From Arthrobacter sp. OVS8 (GTDB lineage: Bacteria; Actinomycetota; Actinomycetes; Actinomycetales; Micrococcaceae): 64,000 nt of DNA. The stretch spans positions 1,426,001 to 1,490,000 of the forward strand of contig CP116670.1 in NCBI GenBank assembly GCA_028370155.1, read 5' to 3'. The notes beneath the pieces were generated by a model. That model was not told the DNA's origin. It ran no database searches and saw only the letters and a program-made list of their open reading frames with translations. Shown here piece by piece: positions 46,988 to 57,458 of this stretch (position 1 is its first letter; every line of letters starts with the position of its first letter). The position numbers were made by a program, and so were the translations under genes.

Positions 46988-47770
46988 TCAGCCCAGGCCG
47001 ATGGCCCGGCCGAAGAGGCTGAAGCCAACAAACGCCACGATGTCCAGCACGGCGTGGGCGATCACCAGCGGCATCAACCGGCGGGTCCTGGTGTAGACCA
47101 CGGCGAAGATGACGCCCATGATGGCGTTGCCGATGAACGGCCCGAAGCCCTGGTAGAGGTGGTAGCTGCCGCGCAGCATGGCGCTGGCGAAGATCGCCGC
47201 GGGCATGGTCCAGCCGAGCTTCCCGAGCCGGTCCAGGAGATAGCCCACCACGATCACCTCCTCGACGATCCCGTGCCGGATCGCGGAGAGCACCAGCACA
47301 GGAACGGTCCACCAGTAGGCGTCCAGCGCGCTGGGAATGATCGCGGTCGTGATGCCGAGCGCCCGGCCGGCGGCGTAGAGGCCCAGCGACGGGATTCCGA
47401 TGAGCGCCGCCAGGCCGAGGGCCTGCAGCAGGTCCCTGCCGGGCCGGTCGAAATCGAGGCCGAGCTTCTGGAAGGCCGTGATGCCGTGGCCGCTGCTCCC
47501 GGGCAGGCCGGACGGCCGGTTGTCCGTCAGGAAGTAGATCACCAGGACCACGGGCACCAGGGCGAAGATAATGTCCAGCAGCTGGTAGGTGAGGTCAAAG
47601 TACTCGCGGCTGCTTTGCGAGCGGTTCAGCGTGGAGGTCCCCTCCGCGAGCGGGGCCCTGGTCATTTTGTCCAGCAGTTGAACCAACGAATACACGGCCG
47701 ACTGACCCAGGGACAATCCCAGGACAATCCACATTTCAATCCGCAGCCGGCGGCGGGAGGGAACCAACAT
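46988..47770 (-). CDS. CPBP-family intramembrane protease homologue
   Basis: 260-residue protein with about seven membrane helices and the CAAX-protease/bacteriocin-processing (CPBP, Abi) fold. Motif 1 is VEEVIVVGYLLDRLG; motif 2 contains RGSYHLYQGFGPFI with its His, and motif 3 is VIAHAVLDIVAFVG. In the usual motif 1, EExxxR, an Arg follows the two Glu; here the position is Gly. The Glu and both His that bind metal are kept, so it may still be active. Substrate is unknown. It is divergent from a histidine phosphatase gene. Confidence 0.85.
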   Translation of the reverse strand: MLVPSRRRLRIEMWIVLGLSLGQSAVYSLVQLLDKMTRAPLAEGTSTLNRSQSSREYFDLTYQLLDIIFALVPVVLVIYFLTDNRPSGLPGSSGHGITAFQKLGLDFDRPGRDLLQALGLAALIGIPSLGLYAAGRALGITTAIIPSALDAYWWTVPVLVLSAIRHGIVEEVIVVGYLLDRLGKLGWTMPAAIFASAMLRGSYHLYQGFGPFIGNAIMGVIFAVVYTRTRRLMPLVIAHAVLDIVAFVGFSLFGRAIGLG

Positions 47771-47847
47771 AGTCCCATCTTGCCCGCAGTTGCCGGTAGT
47801 TGCCTGAATCCGGGCCGCCGCACGGCCGGGCCCTATGCTTGGGGTTT

Positions 47848-48528
47848 ATGAGTGCGCCCGGGAAAATCATCATGATCCGGCACGGCCAGTCCGCCGCCAA
47901 CGCCGACACGTCGATCTACAACCGGGTCCCCGATTACCGGATTCCGCTGACCGAACTCGGCGTGGAGCAGGCCCGGGCCGCGGGCGAGGAGGTCCGGCGG
48001 CTGCTGGACGGACGGCAGGCCTGCGTGTACGTGTCCCCCTACCTGCGGGCCTACCAGACCCTGGAGGCGCTCAACCTCGGCCCCCTGATCGAGCGGGTGA
48101 TCGAGGAGCCGCGGCTGCGGGAGCAGGACTGGGCCAACTTCCAGATCGCCGGTGAGATCGAGGACCAGAAGGAACTCCGGAACGCCTACGGCCACTTTTT
48201 CTACCGCTTCCGGGAGGGCGAGTCGGGTTCCGACGTCTATGACCGGATCTCCTCCTTCATGGAAACCCTGTACCGGCACTGGTCGAAACCGAGCTACGCC
48301 CCGAACGCGCTGTTCGTCACCCACGGGCTCACCATGCGGCTGTTCTGCATGCGCTGGTTCCACTGGTCTGTGGAGTATTTCGAGTCCCTCAATAATCCGG
48401 ACAATGCCGAGGTCCGGACCCTGCTGCGCACCGAACTCGATAAATATGAGCTGGACAAGCCTTTCAGCCAGTGGGTGGAGCGCCGCGTCGACGAAACCGT
48501 CCTCGACGCACCGCCGATGTTCTTCTAA
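47848..48528 (+). CDS. Histidine phosphatase (phosphoglycerate-mutase-like) protein
   Basis: 226-residue enzyme of the histidine phosphatase superfamily. The phospho-acceptor His12 is in IIMIRHGQSAAN; the Arg in SPYLRAYQTLEAL, the Glu region and the second His in LFVTHGLTMRLF complete the active site. Lengths and the RVPDYRIPLTELG motif fit the broad-specificity phosphatase subgroup rather than glycolytic mutase. The ATG at 47848 has weak Shine-Dalgarno sequence. It ends near a hairpin shared with hutI. Confidence 0.9.
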   Translation: MSAPGKIIMIRHGQSAANADTSIYNRVPDYRIPLTELGVEQARAAGEEVRRLLDGRQACVYVSPYLRAYQTLEALNLGPLIERVIEEPRLREQDWANFQIAGEIEDQKELRNAYGHFFYRFREGESGSDVYDRISSFMETLYRHWSKPSYAPNALFVTHGLTMRLFCMRWFHWSVEYFESLNNPDNAEVRTLLRTELDKYELDKPFSQWVERRVDETVLDAPPMFF

Positions 48529-48545
48529 CGAACGAAACTGACGTG

Positions 48546-48584
48546 CAGCAGGGGCCGTTTTGAGCGTCCACAACGGCCCTGCTG
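48546..48584. terminator. Bidirectional hairpin
   Basis: CAGCAGGGG-CCGTT with AACGG-CCCTGCTG, one bulged G. It lies between the convergent histidine phosphatase and hutI genes. Confidence 0.65.
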
Positions 48585-48601
48585 GGAGTCAGTTGGATGG
48601 G

Positions 48602-49823
48602 TCAGCGGGCGCGGACGCCGGCACGCCAGACGGCGTGGGTCAGCGGAATGCCCGGCCGGTAGGCCAGGTGGGTGGCGGACGGCGCGTTGAGCAGGTGCAG
48701 GTCCGCGCGGTGCCCGACGGCGATCGAGCCGACGGCGCGTTCGCCGTCGACGTCGTTCCCGGACTCCCGGCCGAGGGCCAGCGCGCCGCCGTACGTCGCG
48801 GCGCGTACGGCCTCGTGGACGCTGAGGCGCATCTGGAGGACGGCGGTGGTGACACAGAAGGCCATCGAGCTGGTGTAGGAGGTGCCCGGGTTGCAGTTGG
48901 AGGCCAGCGCGAGCTGCACGCCGGCGTCGAGTAGTTCCCTGCCGGGTGCCAGCGGCTGGCGGGTGGACAGGTCGCAGGCAGGCAGGCATGTGGCCACTGT
49001 GCCGCGGTTTCCAGTGCCGCGCCCGGTACCGGTTCCGGCGTCCCAGCCGGACCAGCTGGCGGCGAGGGCGTCGACGTCGGCCGCGGACAGGTAGTTCACG
49101 TGGTCCACGCTCGCGGCCCCGAATTCCACGGCGAGCCGCACGCCGGGGCCCTCGCCGAGCTGGTTGCCGTGCACGCGCAGGCCCAGTCCGGCGTCCCGGC
49201 AGGCCTGGAGCACGCGCCGGGACTGGTCCTCGGTGAAGGCGCCCCGCTCGCAGAAGACGTCGGCCCAGCGCACGAACGGCCGGACGGCGGCGAGCATGGG
49301 ACCGCAGACCAGGTCCGTGTACTCCTCGGCGTCCGCTCCGGCGGGCACGAGGTGCGCGCCGAGATAGGTGACCTCGTCCGCCACAGTGGAGGCAATCCGG
49401 GCGCTGCGGGCCTCGTTTTCGATGTCCAGGCCGTACCCGGTTTTGGTTTCGAGGTAGGTGGTGCCCTGCGAGACGGCCTCTGCCACCCGGCCCATCGAAA
49501 GCCGGGTGAGTTCGAAGTCGCTGGTGCTCCGGGTGGCGCCGGTGGTCACGGCGATTCCGCCGGCGCTGTAGCTCTCCCCGCCATCCGGGCCTCGAACTCC
49601 GCGGTCCGGTCCCCGGCGAAGATAAGGTGTGTGTGCGAATCGACCCAGCCCGGCAGCAGGGCGCGGCCGCCGGCGTCCACGGCCTCGTCGGCGGCGGCGC
49701 GTCCGCCGCCGGCCCGAGCCAGGAGATCCGTTCGCCCTCGACCACCACGGCTGCGTTCTTCAGGACCCGGTGATCCGCGTCCTGGGTCATCAGCTCGGCA
49801 ATATTGGTAATGAGGGTACTCAT
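48602..49823 (-). CDS. hutI: Imidazolonepropionase, two frameshifts
   Basis: Amidohydrolase of histidine degradation that opens 4-imidazolone-5-propionate to N-formimino-glutamate. About 405 residues. Metal motif HxH in [45 protein letters not shown] and DHVNYLS follow the family order. The usual metal/catalytic Asp after beta-strand 8 (SDCNPG type) reads [13 protein letters not shown] here, Asn in place of Asp. Frames change near 49700 and 49565. It lies 12 bases after a FAD oxidoreductase gene; hutU and hutH are not in the window. Confidence 0.88.
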
Positions 49824-49834
49824 GAGTCCATTCT

Positions 49835-50943
49835 TCAGCGCCGGATGGACCAGCGGGTCGCGGCCAGCGCCTCCGCTGTCCGGGATGCCGGACCCCCGCC
49901 CGGAACCGGGGCCCCTGGCCCGCGAGGATGAGGTCCGCGGCCAGCTCGGCGATCCCGGAGGACGTCTGGAATCCGTAGCCGCCCTGGCCGGCGAGCCAGA
50001 AGAATCCGGGGGCCTCGGCGTCGAATCCCACCACCGGAACACCGTCGGCCGCTTCCGTCCGCAGCCCTGTCCAGGCGGTGCGGACGCCGCGGATGCCGAG
50101 CGTGGTGAGGGTGTTGAGCCGGGCGATCAGCGCTTCGATGTCGCCCGGGTGCGGCTGCGCGTCCTCGGGGCCGCTCGGTTCGTGTTCCGACGGCGAGATG
50201 AGGACCTGCGCGCCGTCGCGCCGGAAGTAGAACGAGTCGTCGGCGGCCGCCACCATGGGGCAGCTCTCCGGGAGGGGATGCTCGACGTCGACGATCGCCG
50301 CGGTGCGCCGGTACGGCTGCAGCTGGACCTTCTCGACGCCGCTGAGCACGGCGAATTCGTCGGCCCAGGCGCCCGCGGCGTTGACCACGACGGCGGCCTG
50401 GAAGCCTTCCTGGCCGGCGCCGAGTTCCCAGCCGGAGCCGAGGCGCTGGGCCGAGTGCACCCGGGCACCGGTGATGATGTCCACGCCGCCGGCTTCGGCC
50501 CGCCGGCGGTGGTCCTCGAGCAGGACGGGCGCGTTGCAGGCGAAGGAGCCGGTGTCCAGGCCGGCCGCGGTGAAGGAATCCGGGACCAGTGCCGGGCAGA
50601 GGTCCATCGCCTCTTCGTGGGAGATCGGCCGCATGTGGCCGCTGGCCTGTTCCCGGACAGCTGCGTCGTCGCCGATCAGCATAAAGCTGCGCGGTGAGAG
50701 CACGGGCTCGGGCCGGCCGGCGTCCTGGGCGGCGATCAATTCGAGGGTGCGGAGCGTGAGTTCCTGGACCGCGGGAGGGCCGTAGCTGGGGATCAGCTGC
50801 CGGGCCGAACGCGCCGAGGTGTGGTACGCCAGCGTCTGCTCGGCTTCCACCAGCGCGACGCTGCATTTTCCGGCCAGGGCTGAGGCCAGGGACAGGCCGG
50901 CGATCCCGCCGCCGACAATCACGACATCGTAATTAGCTGACAT
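49835..50943 (-). CDS. FAD-dependent amino-acid/amine oxidoreductase (DAO family), 3' frameshift
   Basis: About 370-residue flavoprotein of the D-amino-acid / glycine / sarcosine oxidase group. The N-terminal FAD-binding motif is [19 protein letters not shown], and [12 protein letters not shown] plus [22 protein letters not shown] are DAO-domain hallmarks. The frame should change near 49915 to give an ending [11 protein letters not shown] at 49835. It sits between kbl-tdh (threonine to glycine) and hutI in one orientation, so the substrate could be glycine or a related amine; this is inference only. The start is at the ATG, 82 bases after kbl. Confidence 0.85.
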
Positions 50944-51025
50944 GGGTCCATCCTTGCAGACGGAACGGTTGCGGCGCCGATTGTGGCGCCGCAACCTCGG
51001 TTCTTCTCAGCCGCTGAAGGCCCGC

Positions 51026-52234
51026 TTAGCCGGCGACGGCGGCGCGGCTGCTCACGAAGGCCTGCACGCAGGCCTCCACGTCTTCGGCGCTGTGCGCGGC
51101 GGAGAGCTGGACGCGGATCCGCGCCGCGCCCTTGGGTACCACCGGGTAGCTGAACGCCGTCACGAAGACACCGTGGTGCAGCATGGCGTCGGCCACCTTG
51201 GCGGCCATGACGGCGTCGCCGAACATGACCGGGACAATGGCGTGCTCGCCCGGGAGCAGCTCGAAGCCCTCCTCGGTCATGCGGCTCCGGAAGAGCTCGG
51301 CGTTGGCGAAGAGCTTGCTGCGCAGTTCGCCGGAGTTCTCCACGAGGTCCAGCGCCTTCAGCGTGGCCGCAACGATGGCCGGGGCCAGCGAGTTGGAGAA
51401 CAGGTACGGGCGGGCCTTCTGGCGGAGCATGGCCACGACTTCGCGGCGGCCGGAGACGTAGCCGCCGGAGGCGCCGCCGAGGGCCTTGCCGAAGGTGCCG
51501 GTGTAGATGTCCACACGGTCCGATACGCCGGCGTGCTCCGGGGTGCCCGCCCCGGTGGCGCCCATGAAGCCGACGGCGTGGGAATCGTCCACCATGACCA
51601 TGGCGTCGTACTTTTCCGCGAGGTCGCAGATCGCTTCGAGCGGTGCGAGGAAGCCGTCCATGGAGAAGACGCCGTCCGTGACGATGATCTTGCGGCGGGC
51701 CGGGTTCTCCTGCGTGGTGGCCTCGATCAGCTTGGATTCGAGGTCGGCCATGTCCTGGTTGGCGTAGCGGAAGCGCTGGGCCTTGCAGAGCCGGATGCCG
51801 TCGATGATCGAGGCGTGGTTGAGCGCGTCGGAGATGACGGCGTCCTCCGGGCCGAAGAGCGATTCGAACACGCCGCCGTTGGCGTCGAAGCAGCTGGAGA
51901 ACAGGATGGTGTCCTCGGTGCCGAGGAACTTGGAGACGCGTTCCTCGAGGGCCAGGTGCAGGTCCTGGGTGCCGCAGATGAAGCGGACACTGGCCATGCC
52001 GAAGCCGCGGTCGTCCATCGCTGCCTTGGCGGCGTCGATGATCTCCGGGTGGTCCGCGAGGCCCAGGTAGTTGTTTGCGCAGAAGTTCAGCACGTCCGCG
52101 CTGGACTCGCCGATCTGGCCGGCCTTGATGCGGTTGGCCTGGGGCGAGTCGATGTGCCGCTCGGTCTTGAACAGGCCGGCGCTGCGGATCTCGTCCAGTT
52201 CGTGCTGCAGCTGGTCCTTGATGGCTGAATACAT
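51026..52234 (-). CDS. kbl: Glycine C-acetyltransferase
   Basis: 2-amino-3-ketobutyrate CoA ligase: splits 2-amino-3-ketobutyrate with CoA into glycine and acetyl-CoA, the second step of threonine breakdown. 402 residues, PLP-dependent alpha-oxoamine synthase family. [50 protein letters not shown] and PLP Lys in [19 protein letters not shown] are textbook. It lies 51 bases after tdh, the enzyme supplying its substrate. Confidence 0.95.
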   Translation of the reverse strand: MYSAIKDQLQHELDEIRSAGLFKTERHIDSPQANRIKAGQIGESSADVLNFCANNYLGLADHPEIIDAAKAAMDDRGFGMASVRFICGTQDLHLALEERVSKFLGTEDTILFSSCFDANGGVFESLFGPEDAVISDALNHASIIDGIRLCKAQRFRYANQDMADLESKLIEATTQENPARRKIIVTDGVFSMDGFLAPLEAICDLAEKYDAMVMVDDSHAVGFMGATGAGTPEHAGVSDRVDIYTGTFGKALGGASGGYVSGRREVVAMLRQKARPYLFSNSLAPAIVAATLKALDLVENSGELRSKLFANAELFRSRMTEEGFELLPGEHAIVPVMFGDAVMAAKVADAMLHHGVFVTAFSYPVVPKGAARIRVQLSAAHSAEDVEACVQAFVSSRAAVAG

Positions 52235-52285
52235 TTCGGTGCGCTCCTCAGCGGGTGTGGGGTCGGTGGTCCGGAACGGTGGAGG

Positions 52286-53328
52286 TTAGAAGCAGGTCCA
52301 GTCGAGGACCACTTTGCCGCCCACGCCGGCGCGGGCGATCTCGAAGCCCTTCTCCCAGTCGGTGGCAGGAAGGGTGTCCGTCACGACGGCGGAGATGTTG
52401 GCGTGCAGGACCGGGTTGGAGGACAGCATGGCGCTCATGGCGTACCAGGTCTCGAACATTTCGCGGCCGTAGATGCCCTTCATGGTCAGCATGTGCGTGA
52501 CCACCTTGCCCCAGTCGATGTTGATGGACTGGCTGGGCAGTCCCAGCATCGCGATCCGGCCGCCGTGGTTCATGTTGTCGATCATCTCAGGCAGTGCGGT
52601 GGGGTGTCCCGACATTTCCATGCCGATGTCGAAGCCCTCGCGCATGCCCAGTTCGCGCTGGGCGTCCTTGACCCGCATCTTCGAGACGTCGATAGCGAGG
52701 TCGACGCCGAGCTTGCGGGCCAGTTCCAGCCGCGGGGCGGAGACGTCGGTGATGGCGATCTTGCGGGCCCCGGCGTGGCGGGCGACGGCGATTGCCATCA
52801 GGCCGATGGGGCGGCGCCGGTGATCAGCACGTCCTCGCCGACGAGGGGAAGCTGAGCGCGGTGTGGACGGCGTTGCCGAAGGGGTCGAAGATGGCACCGA
52901 GTTCCGGCGTCACGGACGGATCGGTGTGGACCCAGACGTTGGTCTCGGGGATCACGACGAACTCGGCAAAGGCGCCGTCGCGCTGGACGCCGACGCTGAC
53001 GGTGTTGATGCACATCTGCCGGCGGCGGCGCGGCAGTTGCGGCAGATGCCGCAGACGATGTGGCCCTCACCGGAGACGCGGTCGCCCACCTTGACGTCCA
53101 GGACGTCCTCGCCGATCTCCACCACCTCGCCGTAGAACTCGTGGCCGGCGATCAGGGGGCGTTGATGATGCCCTGCGCCCAGGCGTCCCAGGACTGGATG
53201 TGCAGGTCGGTGCCGCAGATGCCAGTGGTCATCACGCGGATCTTGACGTCGCCGGCGCCGGTTTCGGGCTCCGGACGGTCGACGAGTTCGAATCCTGCGT
53301 GGGCGCCGGCCTTGTAGAGAGCCTTCAT
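52286..53328 (-). CDS. tdh: L-threonine 3-dehydrogenase, three frameshifts
   Basis: Zinc- and NAD-dependent medium-chain dehydrogenase that oxidises threonine to 2-amino-3-ketobutyrate. About 348 residues. Zinc site [29 protein letters not shown], structural zinc CGICRNC, then NAD-fold and TDH-specific [32 protein letters not shown] and the tail KVVLDWTCF. Breaks are near 53155, 53020 and 52850. kbl follows 51 bases downstream; a LysR gene is divergent 146 bases upstream and probably controls both. Confidence 0.93.
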
Positions 53329-53474
53329 GGGGCCTTCCTAACTTCTGGGTGCACCCGCCCTGTGGACAGGTGGTGTGGGTCAACTCACCCCATTAGAGCC
53401 GCTGCAAAGCATTAGCACAACCGAATTTTTCTCAATCGACGATTTAGCTTTTCCTTGCGCATAGACTGGTCGGC

Positions 53475-54380
53475 ATGGAAATCCACCAGCTGGAGATGCT
53501 CCGCGAACTCGGGGCCCTCGGCAGCGTTAAGGCGGTCGCCGAAACCCTGCTGGTTACCCTCCGCCGTGTCGCAGCAGCTGGCCGCGCTGCAGAAATCGGT
53601 GGAGGTCCCGTTGACCCGCAAGGACGGCCGCAACCTGGTCCTCACGGAAGCCGGGCAGGTGCTCGCGGACGCCGGGGCCGCCGTCGTCAGCGCCATGGCG
53701 GACGCGAGGACGGCCATCGGCGCGTATCACGGCTCCCCGTGGCGCCGGTGACGCTCAGCGGCTTCCACAGCGCAGGCCAGGCACTTTTCGCGCCGCTCGC
53801 GCGGCTGCTGGCGGGGCCCGGGCAGCCGCGGATCCTGCTCTCCGACGAAGATGTGGCGCAGCAGGACTTCCCGGCGCTGACAGCCCGTTACGACCTGGTG
53901 CTGGCGCACCGGATGGACCACAGCCCGCGCTGGCCCGAGGAGAGGGTCGCGGTGATCCCGCTCGCGCACGAGCCGCTGGACGTGGCACTGCCGGCCGGAC
54001 ACCGGCTGGCGGGCCAGCGGGCGGTGACGGCGGACGACGTCGTCGGGGAACCCTGGGTGACCAGCCGCACCGGATATTCCCCTGCGGACGTGCTCTCCGC
54101 CGTCGCGGCCGTCTCCAGCCGGGAACTGAACATCGTGCACCGGATCAACGACTACTCCACCGTGGCCGCGCTGGTGGCGACCGGGAACGTGATCGGGCTG
54201 CTGCCCCGGTACACGGCGCGGCCGGTGCTGAACCCGGACATTGTGCTGCGGCCGCTCGAAGGCATCAGCACCCGGCGCCGGATCGACGTCCTGGCCCGTC
54301 CGGAGAACCTTAAACGCACATCGGTCATGATGGTCTGCGAAGCACTGCAGACCATCATGACCGATTTGGTGGGCGGCTAG
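53475..54380 (+). CDS. LysR-family regulator divergent from tdh-kbl, two frameshifts
   Basis: About 300-residue LysR-type protein. The helix-turn-helix starts MEIHQLEMLRELGALGSVKAVAETL, and after a two-base loss near 53555 continues with SAVSQQLAALQKSVEVPLTRKDGR; near 53735 one more base is lost and the effector domain follows (VTLSGFHSAGQALFAPLARLL to TVAALVATGNVIGLLPRYTA). The total of three bases restores the frame. The spacer to tdh is AT-richer than its surroundings (GAATTTTTCTC), but I see no clean dyad. A role in threonine or glycine control is inferred from position. Confidence 0.85.
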   Translation: MEIHQLEMLRELGALGSVKAVAETLLVTLRRVAAAGRAAEIGGGPVDPQGRPQPGPHGSRAGARGRRGRRRQRHGGREDGHRRVSRLPVAPVTLSGFHSAGQALFAPLARLLAGPGQPRILLSDEDVAQQDFPALTARYDLVLAHRMDHSPRWPEERVAVIPLAHEPLDVALPAGHRLAGQRAVTADDVVGEPWVTSRTGYSPADVLSAVAAVSSRELNIVHRINDYSTVAALVATGNVIGLLPRYTARPVLNPDIVLRPLEGISTRRRIDVLARPENLKRTSVMMVCEALQTIMTDLVGG

Positions 54381-54383
54381 GAC

Positions 54384-55889
54384 CTAGCCTTCGACGCCGA
54401 GGCGCTCCAGGATCAGCTCGCGCACACGGCCGGCGTCGGCCTGGCCGCGGGTGGCCTTCATCACGCCGCCGACGATCGCGCCGATCGCCTGGATCTTGCC
54501 GCCGCGGATCTTGTCCGCGACGCCGGGCTGCGCGGCGAGGGCCGCGTCGATGGCTTCGAGCAGGGGCCCGTCGTCGGAGACCACGGCGAGGCCGCGCTTC
54601 TCCACGATTTCCGCCGGGGTGCCTTCGCCGGCGAGCACGCCGTCGAGGACCTCGGTGGCCATCTTGTTGTTGATCTTGCCGTCTTCGACCATCTTGTTCA
54701 GTTCCACGATGGTGGCCGGTGCGACGCCGAGCTGGCCGGGATCGACGTCGGCGTTCTTGGCGCGGCCGACGATCTCGCCCATCCACCACTTGCGGGCCAC
54801 TGTGGCAGTGGCGCCGGCGGCGATGGTTTCCTCGATCTCGTCCATGACGCCGGCGTTGACGACGTCGCGGAACTCCAGGTCGGAGTAGCCCCAGTCGGCC
54901 TGCAGGCGCTTGCGGCGGGCGGCCGGCGGCTCGGGCAGCGTGGCCCGGAGCTCCTCGACCCACTCGCGGGAGGCGACGATCGGCACCAGGTCCGGCTCCG
55001 GGAAGTAGCGGTAGTCATCGGCGTCGGACTTGGGCCGGCCCGACGTCGTGGAGCGGGTGTCCTCGTGCCAGTGGCGGGTTTCCTGGATAACCGGCTCGCC
55101 GGCGTCCAGCACGGCGGCGTGCCGCTGGATCTCGTAGCGGACGGCGTGTTCGACGGCGCGCAGCGAGTTGACGTTCTTCGTCTCGGAGCGGATGCCGAAT
55201 CGTTCGCGGCCGTGCGGGCGGAGCGAGACGTTGGCGTCGCAGCGGACGTTGCCGCGTTCCATCTTGGCGTCCGAGACGCCGAGGTTCTTGACGATCTCGC
55301 GGACCGCGGCCACGTAGGCCTTGGCGAGCTCGGGCGCGCGGCTGCCGGCGCCCTCGATCGGCTTGGTGACGATCTCCACCAGCGGCACGCCGGAGCGGTT
55401 GTAGTCCACCAGCGAGTAGTCCGCACCCTGGATACGGCCTGCGGCGCCGCCCATGTGGGTGAGCTTGCCGGCGTCCTCCTCCATGTGGGCGCGTTCGATC
55501 TCGACGCGGAACACGGTGCCGTCGGAGAGCTCGATGTCGAGGTGGCCGTCGTACGCGATGGGCTCGTCGTACTGGGAGGTCTGGAAGTTCTTCGGGGTGT
55601 CCGGGTAGAAGTAGTTCTTCCGGGCGAAGCGGCAGGTCTCGGCGATCTTGCAGTTGAGCGCCAGGCCGATCTTGATCGAGGATTCGATCGCGGTCCGGTT
55701 CACCACCGGAAGGACGCCGGGCATGCCGAGGTCCACCTCGTTGACGTTGGTGTTGGGCTCGTCGCCGAAGACGTTCGGCGCGGAGGAGAACATCTTGGTC
55801 TTGGTGTTGAGCTCCACGTGGACCTCGAAGCCCAGGACGGGATCGTACTTCTCCATCGCCTCTTCGAAGCTGAGGGTTGCGTCAGACAT
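54384..55889 (-). CDS. gatB: Asp-tRNA(Asn)/Glu-tRNA(Gln) amidotransferase subunit B
   Basis: GatB, 501 residues, binds the mis-charged tRNA and phosphorylates its side chain in the GatCAB amidotransferase. FEVHVELNTKTKMFSSAPN, GMPGVLPVVNRTAIE, RKNYFYPDTPKNFQTSQYDEPI and MEEDAGKLTH are canonical, and the YqeY-like tail domain ends RVRELILERLG. Its ATG overlaps the gatA stop by one base (TAATG). The enzyme is needed when AsnRS or GlnRS is missing; the two tRNA-Asn genes in this window would be its substrates if the genome lacks AsnRS. Confidence 0.97.
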   Translation of the reverse strand: MSDATLSFEEAMEKYDPVLGFEVHVELNTKTKMFSSAPNVFGDEPNTNVNEVDLGMPGVLPVVNRTAIESSIKIGLALNCKIAETCRFARKNYFYPDTPKNFQTSQYDEPIAYDGHLDIELSDGTVFRVEIERAHMEEDAGKLTHMGGAAGRIQGADYSLVDYNRSGVPLVEIVTKPIEGAGSRAPELAKAYVAAVREIVKNLGVSDAKMERGNVRCDANVSLRPHGRERFGIRSETKNVNSLRAVEHAVRYEIQRHAAVLDAGEPVIQETRHWHEDTRSTTSGRPKSDADDYRYFPEPDLVPIVASREWVEELRATLPEPPAARRKRLQADWGYSDLEFRDVVNAGVMDEIEETIAAGATATVARKWWMGEIVGRAKNADVDPGQLGVAPATIVELNKMVEDGKINNKMATEVLDGVLAGEGTPAEIVEKRGLAVVSDDGPLLEAIDAALAAQPGVADKIRGGKIQAIGAIVGGVMKATRGQADAGRVRELILERLGVEG

Positions 55890-57454
55890 TAGTGGGAACC
55901 TCCGTGGCTCAGGGCGGCGTCGTTAAGTGAAGGGCCCGTCAGCGAGGGTGCCTTATCCAGCAGCGGGCCGCCCCACTGCGCCTCGAGCAGGGATTCCAGC
56001 ACCGCGCCGACACGGTACAGCCGGGCGTCCTGGCGGGCCGGGGCCAGCAGCTGGACGCCCACCGGCAGTCCGTCCTCGTCGGCCAGGCCGCCGGGCAGGG
56101 AGAGCCCCGGGACGCCGGCCATGTTGGCGGGGATGGTGGCGACGTCGTTGAGGTACATCGCCAGCGGGTCGTTGAGCTTCTCGCCCAGCTTGAACGCCGT
56201 GGTGGGCGCCGTCGGGGAAATCAGCACATCGGCCTTGGCGAACGCGGCGTCGAAGTCGCGCTGGATCAGGGTGCGGACCTTCTGGGCCGAGCCGTAGTAG
56301 GCGTCGTAGTAGCCGGCGCTCAGGGCGTAGGTGCCCAGGATGATGCGGCGCTTGACTTCGTCGCCGAACCCGGCGGCGCGGGTGGCGCCCATGACGCGTT
56401 CAATCGTCATCGGGCCGTCTTCGGGCAGGACCCGCAGGCCGAACCGGACGCCGTCGAACTTGGCCAGGTTGGAGGAGGCCTCGGAGGGCATGATCAGGTA
56501 GTAGGCGCCCAGGGCGTACTTGAAGTTGGGGCAGGAGACCTCGACGATTTCCGCGCCGGCTTCCTTGAGCAGCTCGAGGGACTCGTTGAAGCGGTTCTCG
56601 ACGCCGGCCTGGTAGCCCTCGCCGTGGAGTTCCTTGATGATGCCGATCTTCATGCCGTGCACGTTGCCGATCGACGCGGCGGCGACGAGGTCCTCCAGCG
56701 GGTCCGGCAGCGAGGTGGAGTCGAAGGGATCGTGCCCGCCGATGACCTGGTGCAGGAGCGCGGAGTCCAGCACGGTGCGGGAGACCGGGCCGATCTGGTC
56801 CAGCGAGGAGGCCATGGCGATCGCGCCGTAGCGGGACACGCCGCCGTAGGTGGGCTTCACGCCGACGGTGCCGGTTACGGCGCCCGGCTGGCGGATCGAG
56901 CCGCCGGTGTCGGTGCCGAGGGCCAGCGGGGCTTCGAAGGCCGCGACGGCGGCAGCGGAACCGCCGCCGGAGCCGCCGGGGATGCGGTCCAGGTCCCAGG
57001 GGTTGTGGGTGGGGCCGAAGGCGGAGTGCTCGGTGGAGGAGCCCATCGCGAATTCGTCCAGGTTGGTCTTGCCCAGGATCGGCATCTTGGCGGCGCGGAG
57101 GCGCTGGACCACGGTGGCGTCGTAGGGGCTGTGCCAGCCTTCAAGGATCTTGGAGCCGGCCGTGGTGGGCTGGCCGACGGTGACGATGAGGTCCTTGACG
57201 GCGATCGGCACACCGGCGAGGGCATGCAGTTCTTCGGCAGCGGCGCCGCCGGCGGCACGGATCGCGTCCACCTCGGCAGCGACGGCGAGCGCCTCTTCGG
57301 TGTTGACGTGCAGGAAGGCGTTGACCTTGCCGTCGACGGCGGCGATGCGGTCCAGGTGCGCCTGGGTGACCTCGACGGCGGTGACTTCGCGGGCGGCCAG
57401 CTTGCCGGCGAGCGCTGCGGCGGAGGAGCGGATCAGTTCGTTGTTCTCAGTCAT
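55889..57454 (-). CDS. gatA: Glutamyl-tRNA(Gln) amidotransferase subunit A
   Basis: GatA, the glutaminase and amide-transfer subunit, 521 residues. The amidase Ser-cisSer-Lys triad is complete: Lys87 in [10 protein letters not shown], cis-Ser in [14 protein letters not shown] and nucleophile Ser in [37 protein letters not shown], a strongly conserved stretch, follows. ATG at 57454 is used; the frame is open further upstream but overlaps gatC. Four bases separate it from gatC. Confidence 0.96.
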   Translation of the reverse strand: MTENNELIRSSAAALAGKLAAREVTAVEVTQAHLDRIAAVDGKVNAFLHVNTEEALAVAAEVDAIRAAGGAAAEELHALAGVPIAVKDLIVTVGQPTTAGSKILEGWHSPYDATVVQRLRAAKMPILGKTNLDEFAMGSSTEHSAFGPTHNPWDLDRIPGGSGGGSAAAVAAFEAPLALGTDTGGSIRQPGAVTGTVGVKPTYGGVSRYGAIAMASSLDQIGPVSRTVLDSALLHQVIGGHDPFDSTSLPDPLEDLVAAASIGNVHGMKIGIIKELHGEGYQAGVENRFNESLELLKEAGAEIVEVSCPNFKYALGAYYLIMPSEASSNLAKFDGVRFGLRVLPEDGPMTIERVMGATRAAGFGDEVKRRIILGTYALSAGYYDAYYGSAQKVRTLIQRDFDAAFAKADVLISPTAPTTAFKLGEKLNDPLAMYLNDVATIPANMAGVPGLSLPGGLADEDGLPVGVQLLAPARQDARLYRVGAVLESLLEAQWGGPLLDKAPSLTGPSLNDAALSHGGSH

Positions 57455-57458
57455 GTTC

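Noticed and set aside
53329..53474. LysR operator between tdh and its divergent regulator
   Set aside because: The spacer is AT-richer but I found no convincing T-N11-A dyad, in contrast to the mms locus.
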